From Planctomycetaceae bacterium (lineage in GTDB: Bacteria; Planctomycetota; Planctomycetia; Pirellulales; Thermoguttaceae), in NCBI GenBank assembly GCA_031256755.1, contig JAIRPZ010000319.1, positions 1 through 34,200 on the forward strand: DNA of 34,200 nt, written 5' to 3'. The position numbers and the translations under genes are program-made. Below are positions 1 through 9,604 of this stretch, piece by piece (position 1 is the first letter of the stretch; each line of letters starts with the position of its first letter). The notes beneath the pieces were generated by a model. The model did not search any database. It was not told the origin of the DNA and saw only the letters and a program-made list of their open reading frames with translations.

Positions 1-71
1 ATTACCTATCTGAAAATAGGTCTTTCTCATTTTAAGATCCTTTCTCTCCGAAATCATTCGGAATTAAGTAT

Positions 72-110
72 ACATGGACATTTTCGGCACCCTGCCGAAA
101 CCTGTCATGT
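72..110. repeat. Long imperfect palindrome/hairpin
   Basis: ACATGGACATTTTCGGCA-CCC-TGCCGAAACCTGTCATGT; inner 8 bp TTTCGGCA/TGCCGAAA perfect, outer ACATG/CATGT also pairs. Confidence 0.65.
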
Positions 111-304
111 TTCACCGCCGTTTACAGCAATTTTTGTACCAGATGAATCAAAAAGGGAAATACTGCCGCAAATCCTTATTAGACAGCAATTTGCGTAAAA
201 CAGAAAAATTGGCGCGATTCTGCCGGTAACGCAAACAATGCAGTAAAATAATACAAATTAGTAAAAAGTGTATCATTTTAATACATTTCTTTCGGAGCAG
301 CGTT

Positions 305-2389
305 TTACCCGTCCGCACGAAACCGGATTTCGTAGTTTTTGATGAAATCCCGCTCTTCGTCCGTCAAGCCGTAAAGCGGGGCAATGGCATCATCAATCTT
401 GTCTATCAGCGGCTTGGAATAACGTATCTTAAACTCCCGGAACAATTGGACATTTCTATACGCTTTCGTTTGATGTTCCCGGACATGCTTTTTAATGTCC
501 TGAAGATAGGATGCGTATAATTTTTCAATCCTTCCGGTGACAGACAGTGTCAATTTGTCCGCAGGGATCGGAAACGATTCAATCTCCGATGTTTTCCACG
601 AAGGATAACATGTATAAACCTGATTGTACCACCACAGCAAACTGCTTGATAAAACCGCACCGATGCTGCCGGCAATTTTTGTATCAAAAAACAGGACTTT
701 TTCCGTCATGGAACCGGTCGGAAAATCCGTAATGACTTTATAGTATTCGCCGCCCGCCGTCCGGTAATAAATTGCCTTGCCCTCTTTTTGCCGCAGCGTG
801 CCGATAGTCGTTTTGATTTCCCGTAATTTCTGCAAAATAGATTGTTCTACCGGCAGCGAAATTTTTGCATAGCGTCCGGGCAACCCCAAACCGGCCACTT
901 CAGCAAACGTAATGCCGCTGATGAGGGTCTGCAACGCCGTATGCTTGTCTTTGCGGTACATTTGAGTAGACAAAACGGAGCGGTTCGGCAGACCGTCTTT
1001 GCAAAAACTGATGACAGACGTTTTTTGATGCGCCTGAGGGAAAATTTGCTGCGGACGGTCAGAAAGCGACAGCACTTTTATCGTGCTGCATTGCGTCTCA
1101 AGAAGCCGGTGCAGTCCGGTTGCCGCATCACTGGAAACAGCCGTCATCGGCACGATAAATGTCAAATATCCGCCCTTTTTCAAGGCGTGAAACCCGTTTT
1201 CAATGAACAGCGAAAACGTATCCATCGAACCTTTTTGTTTGTTTTTTATTGTTTTTGCACTTTGATAATTGTTACGAAAATATTCTTTTTGTTCGGGCGG
1301 ATAGTCCGCTCCGTATGGCGGATTGCCGATGACAATGTCGAATTTTTCAGCAGAATGAACGTTCAGCAGCGCATTGCGGCAAGTAAAATTCGCAATGTCC
1401 GGCAGCGGTTCGATTCCGAAATTTTCTTTTTCCGGGTCCGGCTGAATATCCTGTATCAGTGATAAAAACAGCCGCAGCACAGTAATCTGCACCGCCATCG
1501 GCTGAATATCAATGCCGTAAATAACGTTACGTAAAATCTCCGACTTTTTTTGATAACGTTCCTGCGGCGGCAATGTTTTATGCGGATCAATCCGCTGCAT
1601 AAGGGCGTTCAAAATCCCGCAGGGAAACGCTCCACAGCCGCAGGCGGGATCGAGAATTTTCAAATCTTCAAGCCGATGGTTTTCTGAACCGTCTGCAAAA
1701 TATGTATTCAGCCCCTCATTCACCATGTAATCCACGATCTCGCGCGGCGTGTAATAACTGCCGGTCATTTTCCGCCGGCTCTTTTGACCGCCGGCTTCAA
1801 TATAAGCGAGCAGACATTCAAAAATTCGTCCGATGAATTCAGGATCAATGCATTCCGAATCACCCGTTTCGTTCAGCGTGTACGGATACTGCGAAAGAAT
1901 ATCCACAATTCCCGCTGCCGGATATTTCCCGCCGGATTCTTTCGGCGTTTGCAGCAGCGGCTTCGAAAAGAAAAAAAGATCGGGCAGCGGACAATTATCA
2001 CCGGGATGTTCCGTAAAAAGACCGCCGTTCAGAAACGGGATTTTTTGATAAAACAGTTTTTTGAGAATACCGTCATTTTTAATAAGGTTTTTGTTTTCCA
2101 ATTCGCCGCGCCGGGACATCGGCGTATTCAGAGAACCGAAAAACAAATTGCGGAGGATAACTTTATAATACCGGCAGTCCTCTTCTTTGAGATTTTCGTT
2201 GCAAAAATCATATTCAAAAAGGGGTGCGGGAATGAGTTTTTTCTCGCGGAGAAAAAAACAGAGCAGCAGGCGGATAATGATGCGCAGCGTGCCGTCAGGA
2301 TTTTGCGACGCTTCGGCTGCCCGAAAATACCAGTTGCGGAGTTCTTCATAAATTTTTTGCGGACGTTTTTTCCGGCAGTTCCTGTCCAT
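305..2389 (-). CDS. Eco57I/type IIG-like N6-adenine DNA methyltransferase, apparently lacking the N-terminal part
   Basis: Motif I-like ILDPACGCGAFPCG, motif IV NPPY (FDIVIGNPPYGADYPPEQKEYFRNNY), GSYYTPREIVDYMV and a C-terminal ESFPIP recognition-region-like segment. ORF starts 14 nt after the gltB stop on the same strand. Confidence 0.85.
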   Translation of the reverse strand: MDRNCRKKRPQKIYEELRNWYFRAAEASQNPDGTLRIIIRLLLCFFLREKKLIPAPLFEYDFCNENLKEEDCRYYKVILRNLFFGSLNTPMSRRGELENKNLIKNDGILKKLFYQKIPFLNGGLFTEHPGDNCPLPDLFFFSKPLLQTPKESGGKYPAAGIVDILSQYPYTLNETGDSECIDPEFIGRIFECLLAYIEAGGQKSRRKMTGSYYTPREIVDYMVNEGLNTYFADGSENHRLEDLKILDPACGCGAFPCGILNALMQRIDPHKTLPPQERYQKKSEILRNVIYGIDIQPMAVQITVLRLFLSLIQDIQPDPEKENFGIEPLPDIANFTCRNALLNVHSAEKFDIVIGNPPYGADYPPEQKEYFRNNYQSAKTIKNKQKGSMDTFSLFIENGFHALKKGGYLTFIVPMTAVSSDAATGLHRLLETQCSTIKVLSLSDRPQQIFPQAHQKTSVISFCKDGLPNRSVLSTQMYRKDKHTALQTLISGITFAEVAGLGLPGRYAKISLPVEQSILQKLREIKTTIGTLRQKEGKAIYYRTAGGEYYKVITDFPTGSMTEKVLFFDTKIAGSIGAVLSSSLLWWYNQVYTCYPSWKTSEIESFPIPADKLTLSVTGRIEKLYASYLQDIKKHVREHQTKAYRNVQLFREFKIRYSKPLIDKIDDAIAPLYGLTDEERDFIKNYEIRFRADG

Positions 2390-2403
2390 AAAATATCCGC
2401 ACC

Positions 2404-5400
2404 CTACGCCTGAAATACTTGCTGTTCCGTTGTTTTCCGGCTCTGCAAGTCCACCGGATTCGTTAAACCCAAAGCCGCCCGGTATTCCATCGGAATCACC
2501 TTCACGAACAAGTTTTTCGTCCGTTCCCAGTTTTCCAGCAACTCTTTCGCTTTCGTGCTGCCCGTATAATCGAAATGTTTTTGAATCATCTTCCGCAGAC
2601 GGGAAATGTCGTTTTCCAAAAACATCGGTTCCAAATCAACCATTTCCAGATTGCACCGCAAATCGAACTGTTGATCAGGATCATACACATAAGCGATTCC
2701 GCCGGACATACCCGCCGCAAAATTCACACCGGTCGGTCCCAGTACCGCCACACAGCCGCCCGTCATATATTCGCAGCCGTGATCGCCTACGCCTTCCACC
2801 ACAACGACCGCTCCGCTGTTCCGCACACAAAACCGCTCGCCGACGCGTCCGTTAATATACGCCTCGCCGCCCGTTGCCCCGTAAAAAAGCGTCTTGCCGG
2901 CAATCACATTCTGCGATGCGTCCAGCGGGCTGTCCGGCGATTTCTGGATAATCAATTTGCCGCCCGACAATCCTTTTCCGACATAATCATTGGCTTCGCC
3001 GGTTAAATGCAGTGTCACGCCCGCTGCCGTAAAAGCACCGAAACTTTGTCCTGACGTTCCTTCAAACGACAACTTCACCGTATCTTCCGGCAGACCGGCG
3101 GCACCGTATTTTTTCACAATGGAGTACGAAACCGCCGCCCCTATCGACCGGTCAAGATTCGTGATTTTGTACGATTTGGCAACCGGCTTTCCGGTATTTA
3201 CGGCTTCCTTCGTTTCTTCAACGATCTGCTTCATCAGCGGCGTGACTCCGTCCAGATGTTGTTTTTCGTTACAGCAAATCGCCACCGTTTCCGGGACATC
3301 AGGACGGACAAAAACGGAAGAAAGATCAATCGTTTTGATTTTCCAGTTGTCCGCAGCGGACGGCTGTTTCTGAAACAATAAATCGCTGCGTCCGACCATT
3401 TCGGTAAAAGTACGGAAACCGAGTTTCGCCATAATGAGCCGGAGTTCTTCCGCAATAAACCGGAAGTAGCGGATTAAATGTTCCGGCGCACCGCCGAAGT
3501 TTTTCCGCAGACGTGCATCCTGCGTGGCAATGCCGACCGGACAAATATTCGCATTGCACTTTCTCATCAGCACGCAGCCGAGAGATACAAGAGCCGCCGT
3601 TCCGAAACCGAATTCTTCCGCACCAAGCATAGCGGCAACCGCAATGTCGCGCCCGGTCCGTATCTGACCGTCCGTTTGAATTCTCACCCGTCCGCGCAAC
3701 TCGTTCCGCACCAATGTCTGCTGCGTTTCCGCCAAACCGAGTTCCCAAGGAACGCCCGCATTTTTAATACTGCTCAACGGACTGGCTCCGGTTCCGCCGT
3801 CGCCGCCGCTGATCAAAATCATATCGGCTTTTCCTTTTGCCACTCCGGCCGCAATCGTTCCGACACCGCAGATGCTGACCAGTTTGACGCTGACTCTCGC
3901 TTCGGGATTGACGTTTTTCAAATCGAAAATTAACTGTGCCAAATCTTCAATCGAATAAATATCGTGATGCGGCGGCGGGCTAATCAAACTGACTCCCGGC
4001 GTGCTGTGCCGTATCCTGCCGATTTCTTCGTTGACTTTATGACCGGGCAAATGTCCGCCTTCACCGGGCTTCGCCCCTTGCGCCATTTTAATTTGCAATT
4101 CCTTGGCATTGGCGAGATATTCTGTCGTCACACCGAATCTGCCGGAAGCAATTTGTTTGGTTGCGCTGTTCCGGTCAATGCCGTCCACCGGTACAAACCG
4201 GGCGGAATCTTCGCCGCCTTCGCCGCTGTTCGACATACTGCCGATCCGGTTCATCGCCGCCGCCATCGCTTCATGGACTTCCCGGCTTAATGCGCCGAAA
4301 CTCATTGCACCGGTCATAAAACGCCTGACCAACTGATCAGCCGGTTCCACTTCTTCAACCGGCACGGAACTGCATTTATCGTAACGGAAATCCATTAAAC
4401 TGCGGAGCGTGCAATGTCTGCCGGTTTGATTATTGATGCGTTCCGCAAAAGCATCGTAGGATTTCTGATCCTGATTGCGGACGGCAAACTGCATCAGGGC
4501 AATGCTTTCGGCATCCCAAAGGTGCGGCGGGCCGTTACGCCGGTTCCGGTGTTCGCCGCCGGGATCAAGAATCTCCGCACCGCCGCGTTTGATCCGGTAA
4601 GCGTCTTCATGCCGGAGCAGCGTTTCCTTCGCAACGTCATCGAAACCGAGTCCGCCGATTCGGGAAGGAATCGGACCGAAAAATTCTTCGACAAATTCCC
4701 GGTTCAGTCCGACCGCCTCGCAGGACAATGTATAACGATAAGACCGGATGGTGCTGATACCCATCTTCGAGAAGATTTTGAGCAATCCCTTGTCAATCGC
4801 AGAAATATAGTTTTTGACCGCTTCCTGCAAACCGGGAACGGAAACCGGCTGCTGTCCGCTGCCCGCTAATAATTCGGCGGCAATCGTTTCCATCGCAAGA
4901 TACGGACAAACGGCATCGAGTCCCGTCGTGATCAGCATCGCAAAATGGTGAACCTGCCGCGGTTCGGCGGATTCAAGGATCAGCCCTACTTTGCCGCGTA
5001 ACCCCTTACTCATCAGATACCTGCCGAGACCGCTGGAAACAAGCAAAGACGGAACAGCAACCCGGCGAGCGTCCGCTTTTTTATCACTCAAAATCAAAAT
5101 GCCCGCCCCGTCGCTGATGGCAAGTTCGGCATCACTACAAATACGCTGCATTGCCTGCCGCATGGATGAAGCGAATCTTTGGAAACGGCTTTCTCCGTTT
5201 GCATCGGTACACGGCGTTGTTCCGTCTTCTTTCTCAAAGGTGGTGTCAATCCGAACTGCTTTGATGTCGGGATCGTTGATCTCAAAAATCTGCTGCAAAT
5301 CCGGCGGAGTAAGAACCGGCGTTTTGATTTTCAGGCAGTGAGCGTGAGACGGAAACTCCGTCAGCGGCGAACCAAGCGGACCGATAAAAGAGGTTAAACT

Positions 5401-7143
5401 CATTAAAAGTTTTTCCCGAATCGGGTCTATCGGCGGATTGGTCACTTGGGCGAACCGCTGCCGGAAATAATCGAACAGGAGTTGCGGTTTATCGGACAAA
5501 ACTGCCGGCGGCGCATCATAGCCCATTGCGCCGATAGCCTCTGCGCCGGTTTCGTACATCGGGCGGAGAATCAGATCAAGTTCTTCCCGCGTATAGCCGG
5601 CATTGCGCTGAACCGAGAGGAGCGAATGTCCGTCCGCTGCCGTATGTTCGGATTCATTCCGAACCGGTACGGACTCCGTTTGCGGCAGCCCGCTGTAATA
5701 AGCACCCGGTCGGCTTAATTCGATCCGGTTGGCATCCACCCAGCGGCGGTAAGGACGGCTTCGGGTAATTTTCGCTTTGATTTCGTCATTGTTGATAATC
5801 CGTTTCTGCACGGTATCGACAAGAATCATTTTGCCCGGCGAAACGCAGCCGCGCTGGACAATGTCCGCCGGATCAATCGGCAAAACTCCGGCCTCGGAGG
5901 AAAGCAGAAAACGGTCTTCTTTCGTGACGGAATAGCGTGCCGGTCGCAGTCCGTTGCGGTCAACGATGCTGCCCGCCACGCGTCCGTCGCTGAATGCCAT
6001 TGCTGCCGGTCCGTCCCACGGTTCCATAAACGTTGCGTGATATTCAAAAAATCCACGCTGATCTCTGCCGAGTGCATATTTTTCTCCCCACGCTTCGGGA
6101 ATCATCATCAAAATCGAATGGGCTAAACTTCTGCCGGAAAGTGCGAGTAATTCAAGCATATTGTCAAACAAGGCAGAATCGCTGTCGTCAAGGTTATTGA
6201 AGATCGGCAGGATTTTTTCGAGAGAATCTCCCCAGACCGTTTCGTTGCGGTGAATCAAGCCGTTCAGGATTTCCTGTGCGCTGCACCGCCGGTCAACGTT
6301 TCCCCGAATGGTGTTGATTTCGCCGTTGTGACACATCATACGGAACGGATGGGCAAGCGTCCAATTCGGGAACGTGTTGGTGCTGTACCGCTGATGAACG
6401 ACGGCAATGGCGGATTCCATATCCTCTTCGAGCAAATCGGGATAGAACCGTGTCAGTTGGGCGGCGATCATCATTCCTTTATACACTAGAGTCCGGCAGG
6501 ACAAGGACGAAATGTAAAACTCCTGCCAGCCCGTTAAACCGCTTTGACGGACTTTTTTTTCCGTCAATCGGCGGATGATGTAGAGTTTCCGTTCAAAGGC
6601 AAGTTCATCGAGACCGGGATTTTCGATGAAAATTTGTTTGACATCAGGACAGACGAGCCGGGCGGTTATACCGACAGTTTCCGGTTTGTTGGGAACGTTC
6701 CGTGTGCCGAGAATGGTGCAGCCGTTTTCTTCGATGGTTTTTTCAAGAACGGCGAAAAGTTTGCTGCTGTCCTGACGGGGCAAAAAGACCATACCGACGG
6801 CGTATTGCCCTTCTTTGGGCAGGGAGCGTCCGATTTGGGAGGATCGTTGTCGGAAGAACCGGTCAGGAATTTGCAGGAGAATTCCGGCACCGTCGCCGGT
6901 ATCGGGGTCGCTGCCGACGGCTCCCCGGTGAGCGAGATTATTGAGAATGACGCAGCCGTCGCGGACGATTTGGTGGGAGCGTCTGCCGTTAATATCGGCG
7001 GTGAGACCGATTCCGCAGGCATCATGTTCTTCGCGGGGATCGTAAAGTCCGCCGCGCTGCGACTGGGCTAACCGGTAGGAAAAATCGGTAAGCGGTTCCG
7101 TACTGTGTTTCATTCGTGCAACGTTCCAATGGTGTTCAGACAA
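2404..7143 (-). CDS. gltB: Glutamate synthase large subunit
   Basis: Full-length 1579-aa ORF: N-terminal DACGIGL class II amidotransferase, central FMN/Fe-S region (GEGGHLPGHKV, MRKCNANICPVGIATQD), C-terminal GXGXG-type domain (GGEAYINGRVGERFCVRNSGA). Confidence 0.97.
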   Translation of the reverse strand: MSEHHWNVARMKHSTEPLTDFSYRLAQSQRGGLYDPREEHDACGIGLTADINGRRSHQIVRDGCVILNNLAHRGAVGSDPDTGDGAGILLQIPDRFFRQRSSQIGRSLPKEGQYAVGMVFLPRQDSSKLFAVLEKTIEENGCTILGTRNVPNKPETVGITARLVCPDVKQIFIENPGLDELAFERKLYIIRRLTEKKVRQSGLTGWQEFYISSLSCRTLVYKGMMIAAQLTRFYPDLLEEDMESAIAVVHQRYSTNTFPNWTLAHPFRMMCHNGEINTIRGNVDRRCSAQEILNGLIHRNETVWGDSLEKILPIFNNLDDSDSALFDNMLELLALSGRSLAHSILMMIPEAWGEKYALGRDQRGFFEYHATFMEPWDGPAAMAFSDGRVAGSIVDRNGLRPARYSVTKEDRFLLSSEAGVLPIDPADIVQRGCVSPGKMILVDTVQKRIINNDEIKAKITRSRPYRRWVDANRIELSRPGAYYSGLPQTESVPVRNESEHTAADGHSLLSVQRNAGYTREELDLILRPMYETGAEAIGAMGYDAPPAVLSDKPQLLFDYFRQRFAQVTNPPIDPIREKLLMSLTSFIGPLGSPLTEFPSHAHCLKIKTPVLTPPDLQQIFEINDPDIKAVRIDTTFEKEDGTTPCTDANGESRFQRFASSMRQAMQRICSDAELAISDGAGILILSDKKADARRVAVPSLLVSSGLGRYLMSKGLRGKVGLILESAEPRQVHHFAMLITTGLDAVCPYLAMETIAAELLAGSGQQPVSVPGLQEAVKNYISAIDKGLLKIFSKMGISTIRSYRYTLSCEAVGLNREFVEEFFGPIPSRIGGLGFDDVAKETLLRHEDAYRIKRGGAEILDPGGEHRNRRNGPPHLWDAESIALMQFAVRNQDQKSYDAFAERINNQTGRHCTLRSLMDFRYDKCSSVPVEEVEPADQLVRRFMTGAMSFGALSREVHEAMAAAMNRIGSMSNSGEGGEDSARFVPVDGIDRNSATKQIASGRFGVTTEYLANAKELQIKMAQGAKPGEGGHLPGHKVNEEIGRIRHSTPGVSLISPPPHHDIYSIEDLAQLIFDLKNVNPEARVSVKLVSICGVGTIAAGVAKGKADMILISGGDGGTGASPLSSIKNAGVPWELGLAETQQTLVRNELRGRVRIQTDGQIRTGRDIAVAAMLGAEEFGFGTAALVSLGCVLMRKCNANICPVGIATQDARLRKNFGGAPEHLIRYFRFIAEELRLIMAKLGFRTFTEMVGRSDLLFQKQPSAADNWKIKTIDLSSVFVRPDVPETVAICCNEKQHLDGVTPLMKQIVEETKEAVNTGKPVAKSYKITNLDRSIGAAVSYSIVKKYGAAGLPEDTVKLSFEGTSGQSFGAFTAAGVTLHLTGEANDYVGKGLSGGKLIIQKSPDSPLDASQNVIAGKTLFYGATGGEAYINGRVGERFCVRNSGAVVVVEGVGDHGCEYMTGGCVAVLGPTGVNFAAGMSGGIAYVYDPDQQFDLRCNLEMVDLEPMFLENDISRLRKMIQKHFDYTGSTKAKELLENWERTKNLFVKVIPMEYRAALGLTNPVDLQSRKTTEQQVFQA

Positions 7144-7157
7144 AGTATAGCCCCGAT

Positions 7158-7163
7158 ATTATA
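7158..7163 (-). promoter_or_regulatory. Possible -10 box of gltB
   Basis: Minus strand reads TATGCTATAATATCGGGG just upstream of the gltB start; no convincing -35 identified. Confidence 0.4.
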
Positions 7164-7185
7164 GCATAAATTAACGTACGTGGGC

Positions 7186-7315
7186 GTGGGCAATGCCACG
7201 TCGACTGCAAAGTCCTAAAACTCACAAATATTAGGCAATACAGGCAATTTAGGAAGGTGTTTTCACGACCTTTTACGGCAAAAAACCGACTTTGCAGGTG
7301 ACGTGTGGGCAATGC
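7186..7315. repeat. Structured intergenic element: 18-bp imperfect inverted repeat plus 11-bp direct repeat
   Basis: CACGTCGACTGCAAAGTC (7197-7214) pairs with GACTTTGCAGGTGACGTG (7288-7305) with 2 mismatches; GTGGGCAATGC repeated at 7186-7196 and 7305-7315; internal inverted repeats CCTAA/TTAGG and AAGGT/ACCTT. Confidence 0.7.
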
Positions 7316-7395
7316 GCGGCGGCTTATTCAGGTACTTTCGCAGGATCCATGCAAAAGGTTTGGAAATGGCACCAGGCCCCATCAACAATGTTTTT

Positions 7396-8352
7396 TCAAA
7401 TAATGCCCGCCCGAATTATCGCGGGACGGCTGTAATCCGCTGATTGGGAAATATCTCTATCCGATTGTTCACGGAGAGGAGTATTTTCGGAAGATTCCAG
7501 CATATAAAAACTCATATCACCGTCTTTATTGTACGATATATGCACCGACGGGTTGAGAGAGTATATGCCGTTATCCGCCAGGTCTGCGGTGCTGCTCCTA
7601 ATCACCGCATCTCCGGCATTTCCGAAAGCCGCAATGCGCCCGTTATTGCAGAAAAAAATATGCTCGGCAGAATTAGCAATTGCCGGTAATTTTAATACGT
7701 CGCCGTCAACGATCAGCGTTGTCGCAGCGATTTGCCCGTAAGCAATGTTTCCTCCGGTACAAGACAAACAACCGCCGGCGACCAGAACTATTTCGCCAAT
7801 ACTTTCCGATGTCATATCGCCGCCGACAGTGAGACATCCTCCGACGGTTCTTATTCCCGTAAATTTTTCCGGCGGACAAAACAAATTGCGGTTGTGTATT
7901 TTACTATTCAGTATGTGATTGGTAAAACATGATGCATCATCAATGAAAAACATTAATATCTCGTTTATTTTTTTTGCCTTGCTTTGTGCGAGATAAGCGG
8001 TACATTCCTCTTCACTGTTAATTTTCAGTATATCGGTGACTCCTGCCCACACCCACAGAACGCGTCTTACTGTTATATTTCCATGAATGGTAATGCTTTT
8101 TTCTGCCGTTAACAGTGCGTCCTTACACCTTGACAGAACGTTTCCGTGTATCGTAACATTGCCCCGCGTAAATAAATTCGCATCCTTTCCTGAAAATAAA
8201 AGATCGCCGTGAATCGTTATATCGTCTGCCGATCTGAGCCATACGTTATTACCGGTTATGTGAACATTTTTTGTAAATATTGTATCGCCGGTAAGATATG
8301 TGTCCGAGCGGATGATTGTGTCTTTTGTGATGATTCGGCTTGCGGCAGGCAT
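7396..8352 (-). CDS. Hypothetical protein with beta-solenoid-like repeats (bactofilin/polymer-forming-like)
   Basis: 318-aa ORF with repeated units ITIHGDLLFSGKDANLFTRGN / VTIHGNVLSRCKDALLTAEKS / ITIHGNITVRR and later GG(C)LTVGGDM / GGCLSCTGGN; no obvious signal peptide. Confidence 0.6.
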   Translation of the reverse strand: MPAASRIITKDTIIRSDTYLTGDTIFTKNVHITGNNVWLRSADDITIHGDLLFSGKDANLFTRGNVTIHGNVLSRCKDALLTAEKSITIHGNITVRRVLWVWAGVTDILKINSEEECTAYLAQSKAKKINEILMFFIDDASCFTNHILNSKIHNRNLFCPPEKFTGIRTVGGCLTVGGDMTSESIGEIVLVAGGCLSCTGGNIAYGQIAATTLIVDGDVLKLPAIANSAEHIFFCNNGRIAAFGNAGDAVIRSSTADLADNGIYSLNPSVHISYNKDGDMSFYMLESSENTPLREQSDRDISQSADYSRPAIIRAGII

Positions 8353-8483
8353 GGATCATTGATCATTTTAGGCGGGCGTATTTTAATCCATTTTTAAGAG
8401 CCGTCAAGAGTTGTTTATGTCCGCAGGAATTTCGTGAAACTGGCGGCGGACGAACGTTGCGATCGGGTGCGGGACGCATTATA

Positions 8484-8897
8484 ATGCACAATGAAATGCT
8501 CACAAACGGAGAACCGCCATGGCTGCCAATTTTCACCGCCGGATTTCTTTATGCATGCATTACAGCCGCTTTCCTCACGGCAGCCGTCATTGTCTACAGT
8601 CCTTTCCGTTCTCATGCTGAAGACAACAATAACGATGGCGAACTGCCTGCCGCAGAACCGCTGATTCTTGAAGGACGTTTCGCTCAATTTTCGCCTGACA
8701 GTAAATGGGCAGCGACTGAATCAAGTGAAAATAACAAGCCGATTGCCCGGATTTATGACACCGCAACGTGGAAGGAAACCGCCAAAATTGAAAAGGGTTT
8801 TGTTCGCTTTGCCGGCTTTGCCAACTATATCCGGTCGAGGTATCCGTCTTTTATTTCCGTTTGTTCACATCTTGCTCTTGTCAGTCCGCCCTATTAG
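8484..8897 (+). pseudogene. Membrane-anchored WD40/beta-propeller-like protein, apparently truncated
   Basis: MHNEMLTNGEPPWLPIFTAGFLYACITAAFLTAAVIVYSPF (one TM) then RFAQFSPDSKWAATESSENNKPIARIYDTATWKETAKIE (one WD40-like blade). Blade pattern then stops; an IS630 remnant follows. Confidence 0.45.
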
Positions 8898-8997
8898 TGC
8901 ATACCCCTAAAAGTCACGGTCCATATCCGCAGTGTTTATAGTATCCGCGGCAGTCATCTTGCGTTATTAACTTCGGAACATTTTTAACAAACCGTAA

Positions 8998-9337
8998 TCA
9001 CTTATTCATATCACGAATACAACGTTTGCGAAGCACCGCCTTCACCTTCGAAAAACCAACTCTATCGGATTAAAATCAGGACTATAAGGCGGTAAATAAA
9101 AAATACGGCAACGCATTTCTTGAGTTGTTCCTGAAAGGGTTTGAGTTTTCGTTTTGCTCCGGCAACGCCTTTGAGCGGTCTGGCTTCAAAAGAGCCGGTT
9201 TGTTTTTCCTGCCGTTTGAGTTGTTGAATCCATTGACGGGATATTCTGAACTTTGCGGCGGTTTTTCTTTCGGAACGTCCGTTGTGAATATTGTTCATGA
9301 CCCTTGTCCGCAAGTCCATTGAATAGGTTTTTGCCAT
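8998..9337 (-). mobile_element. Degenerate, internally deleted IS630-family transposase
   Basis: N-terminal HTH MAKTYSMDLRTRVMNNIHNGRSERKTAAKFRISRQWIQQLKRQEKQTGSFEARPLKG followed almost directly, in another frame (9042-9119), by the transposase C-terminal motif EMRCRIFYLPPYSPDFNPIELVF, then after a further frame change (8998-9051) SKVKAVLRKRCIRDMNK-stop. Confidence 0.8.
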
Positions 9338-9604
9338 TGATGTCCTCCGTGAATACCCTTGTAATAATACATTATGGCATTTTATCATACAAAGGACAAA
9401 AACAAAACGGATTATGTACTAACATAATCTGGAACCGGAGAATTGTCAACAGCAGAAACCGACTGTGTTGGAATATTAACAAGACAAAACCGGGTGGGAA
9501 ATGGGGCTAATCAATGACACCCGAAATAGAGTACAATGGACGGCTTGATTGATCCGCGTTTTCGTCTGTTCCGCAGATATTATAAACTGATTATTCCGGT
9601 TATC

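Noticed and set aside
2430-7071. Many 60-175 aa ORFs antisense to gltB
   Set aside because: They arise opposite a long, well-supported gene and show no recognisable domains; typical shadow ORFs.
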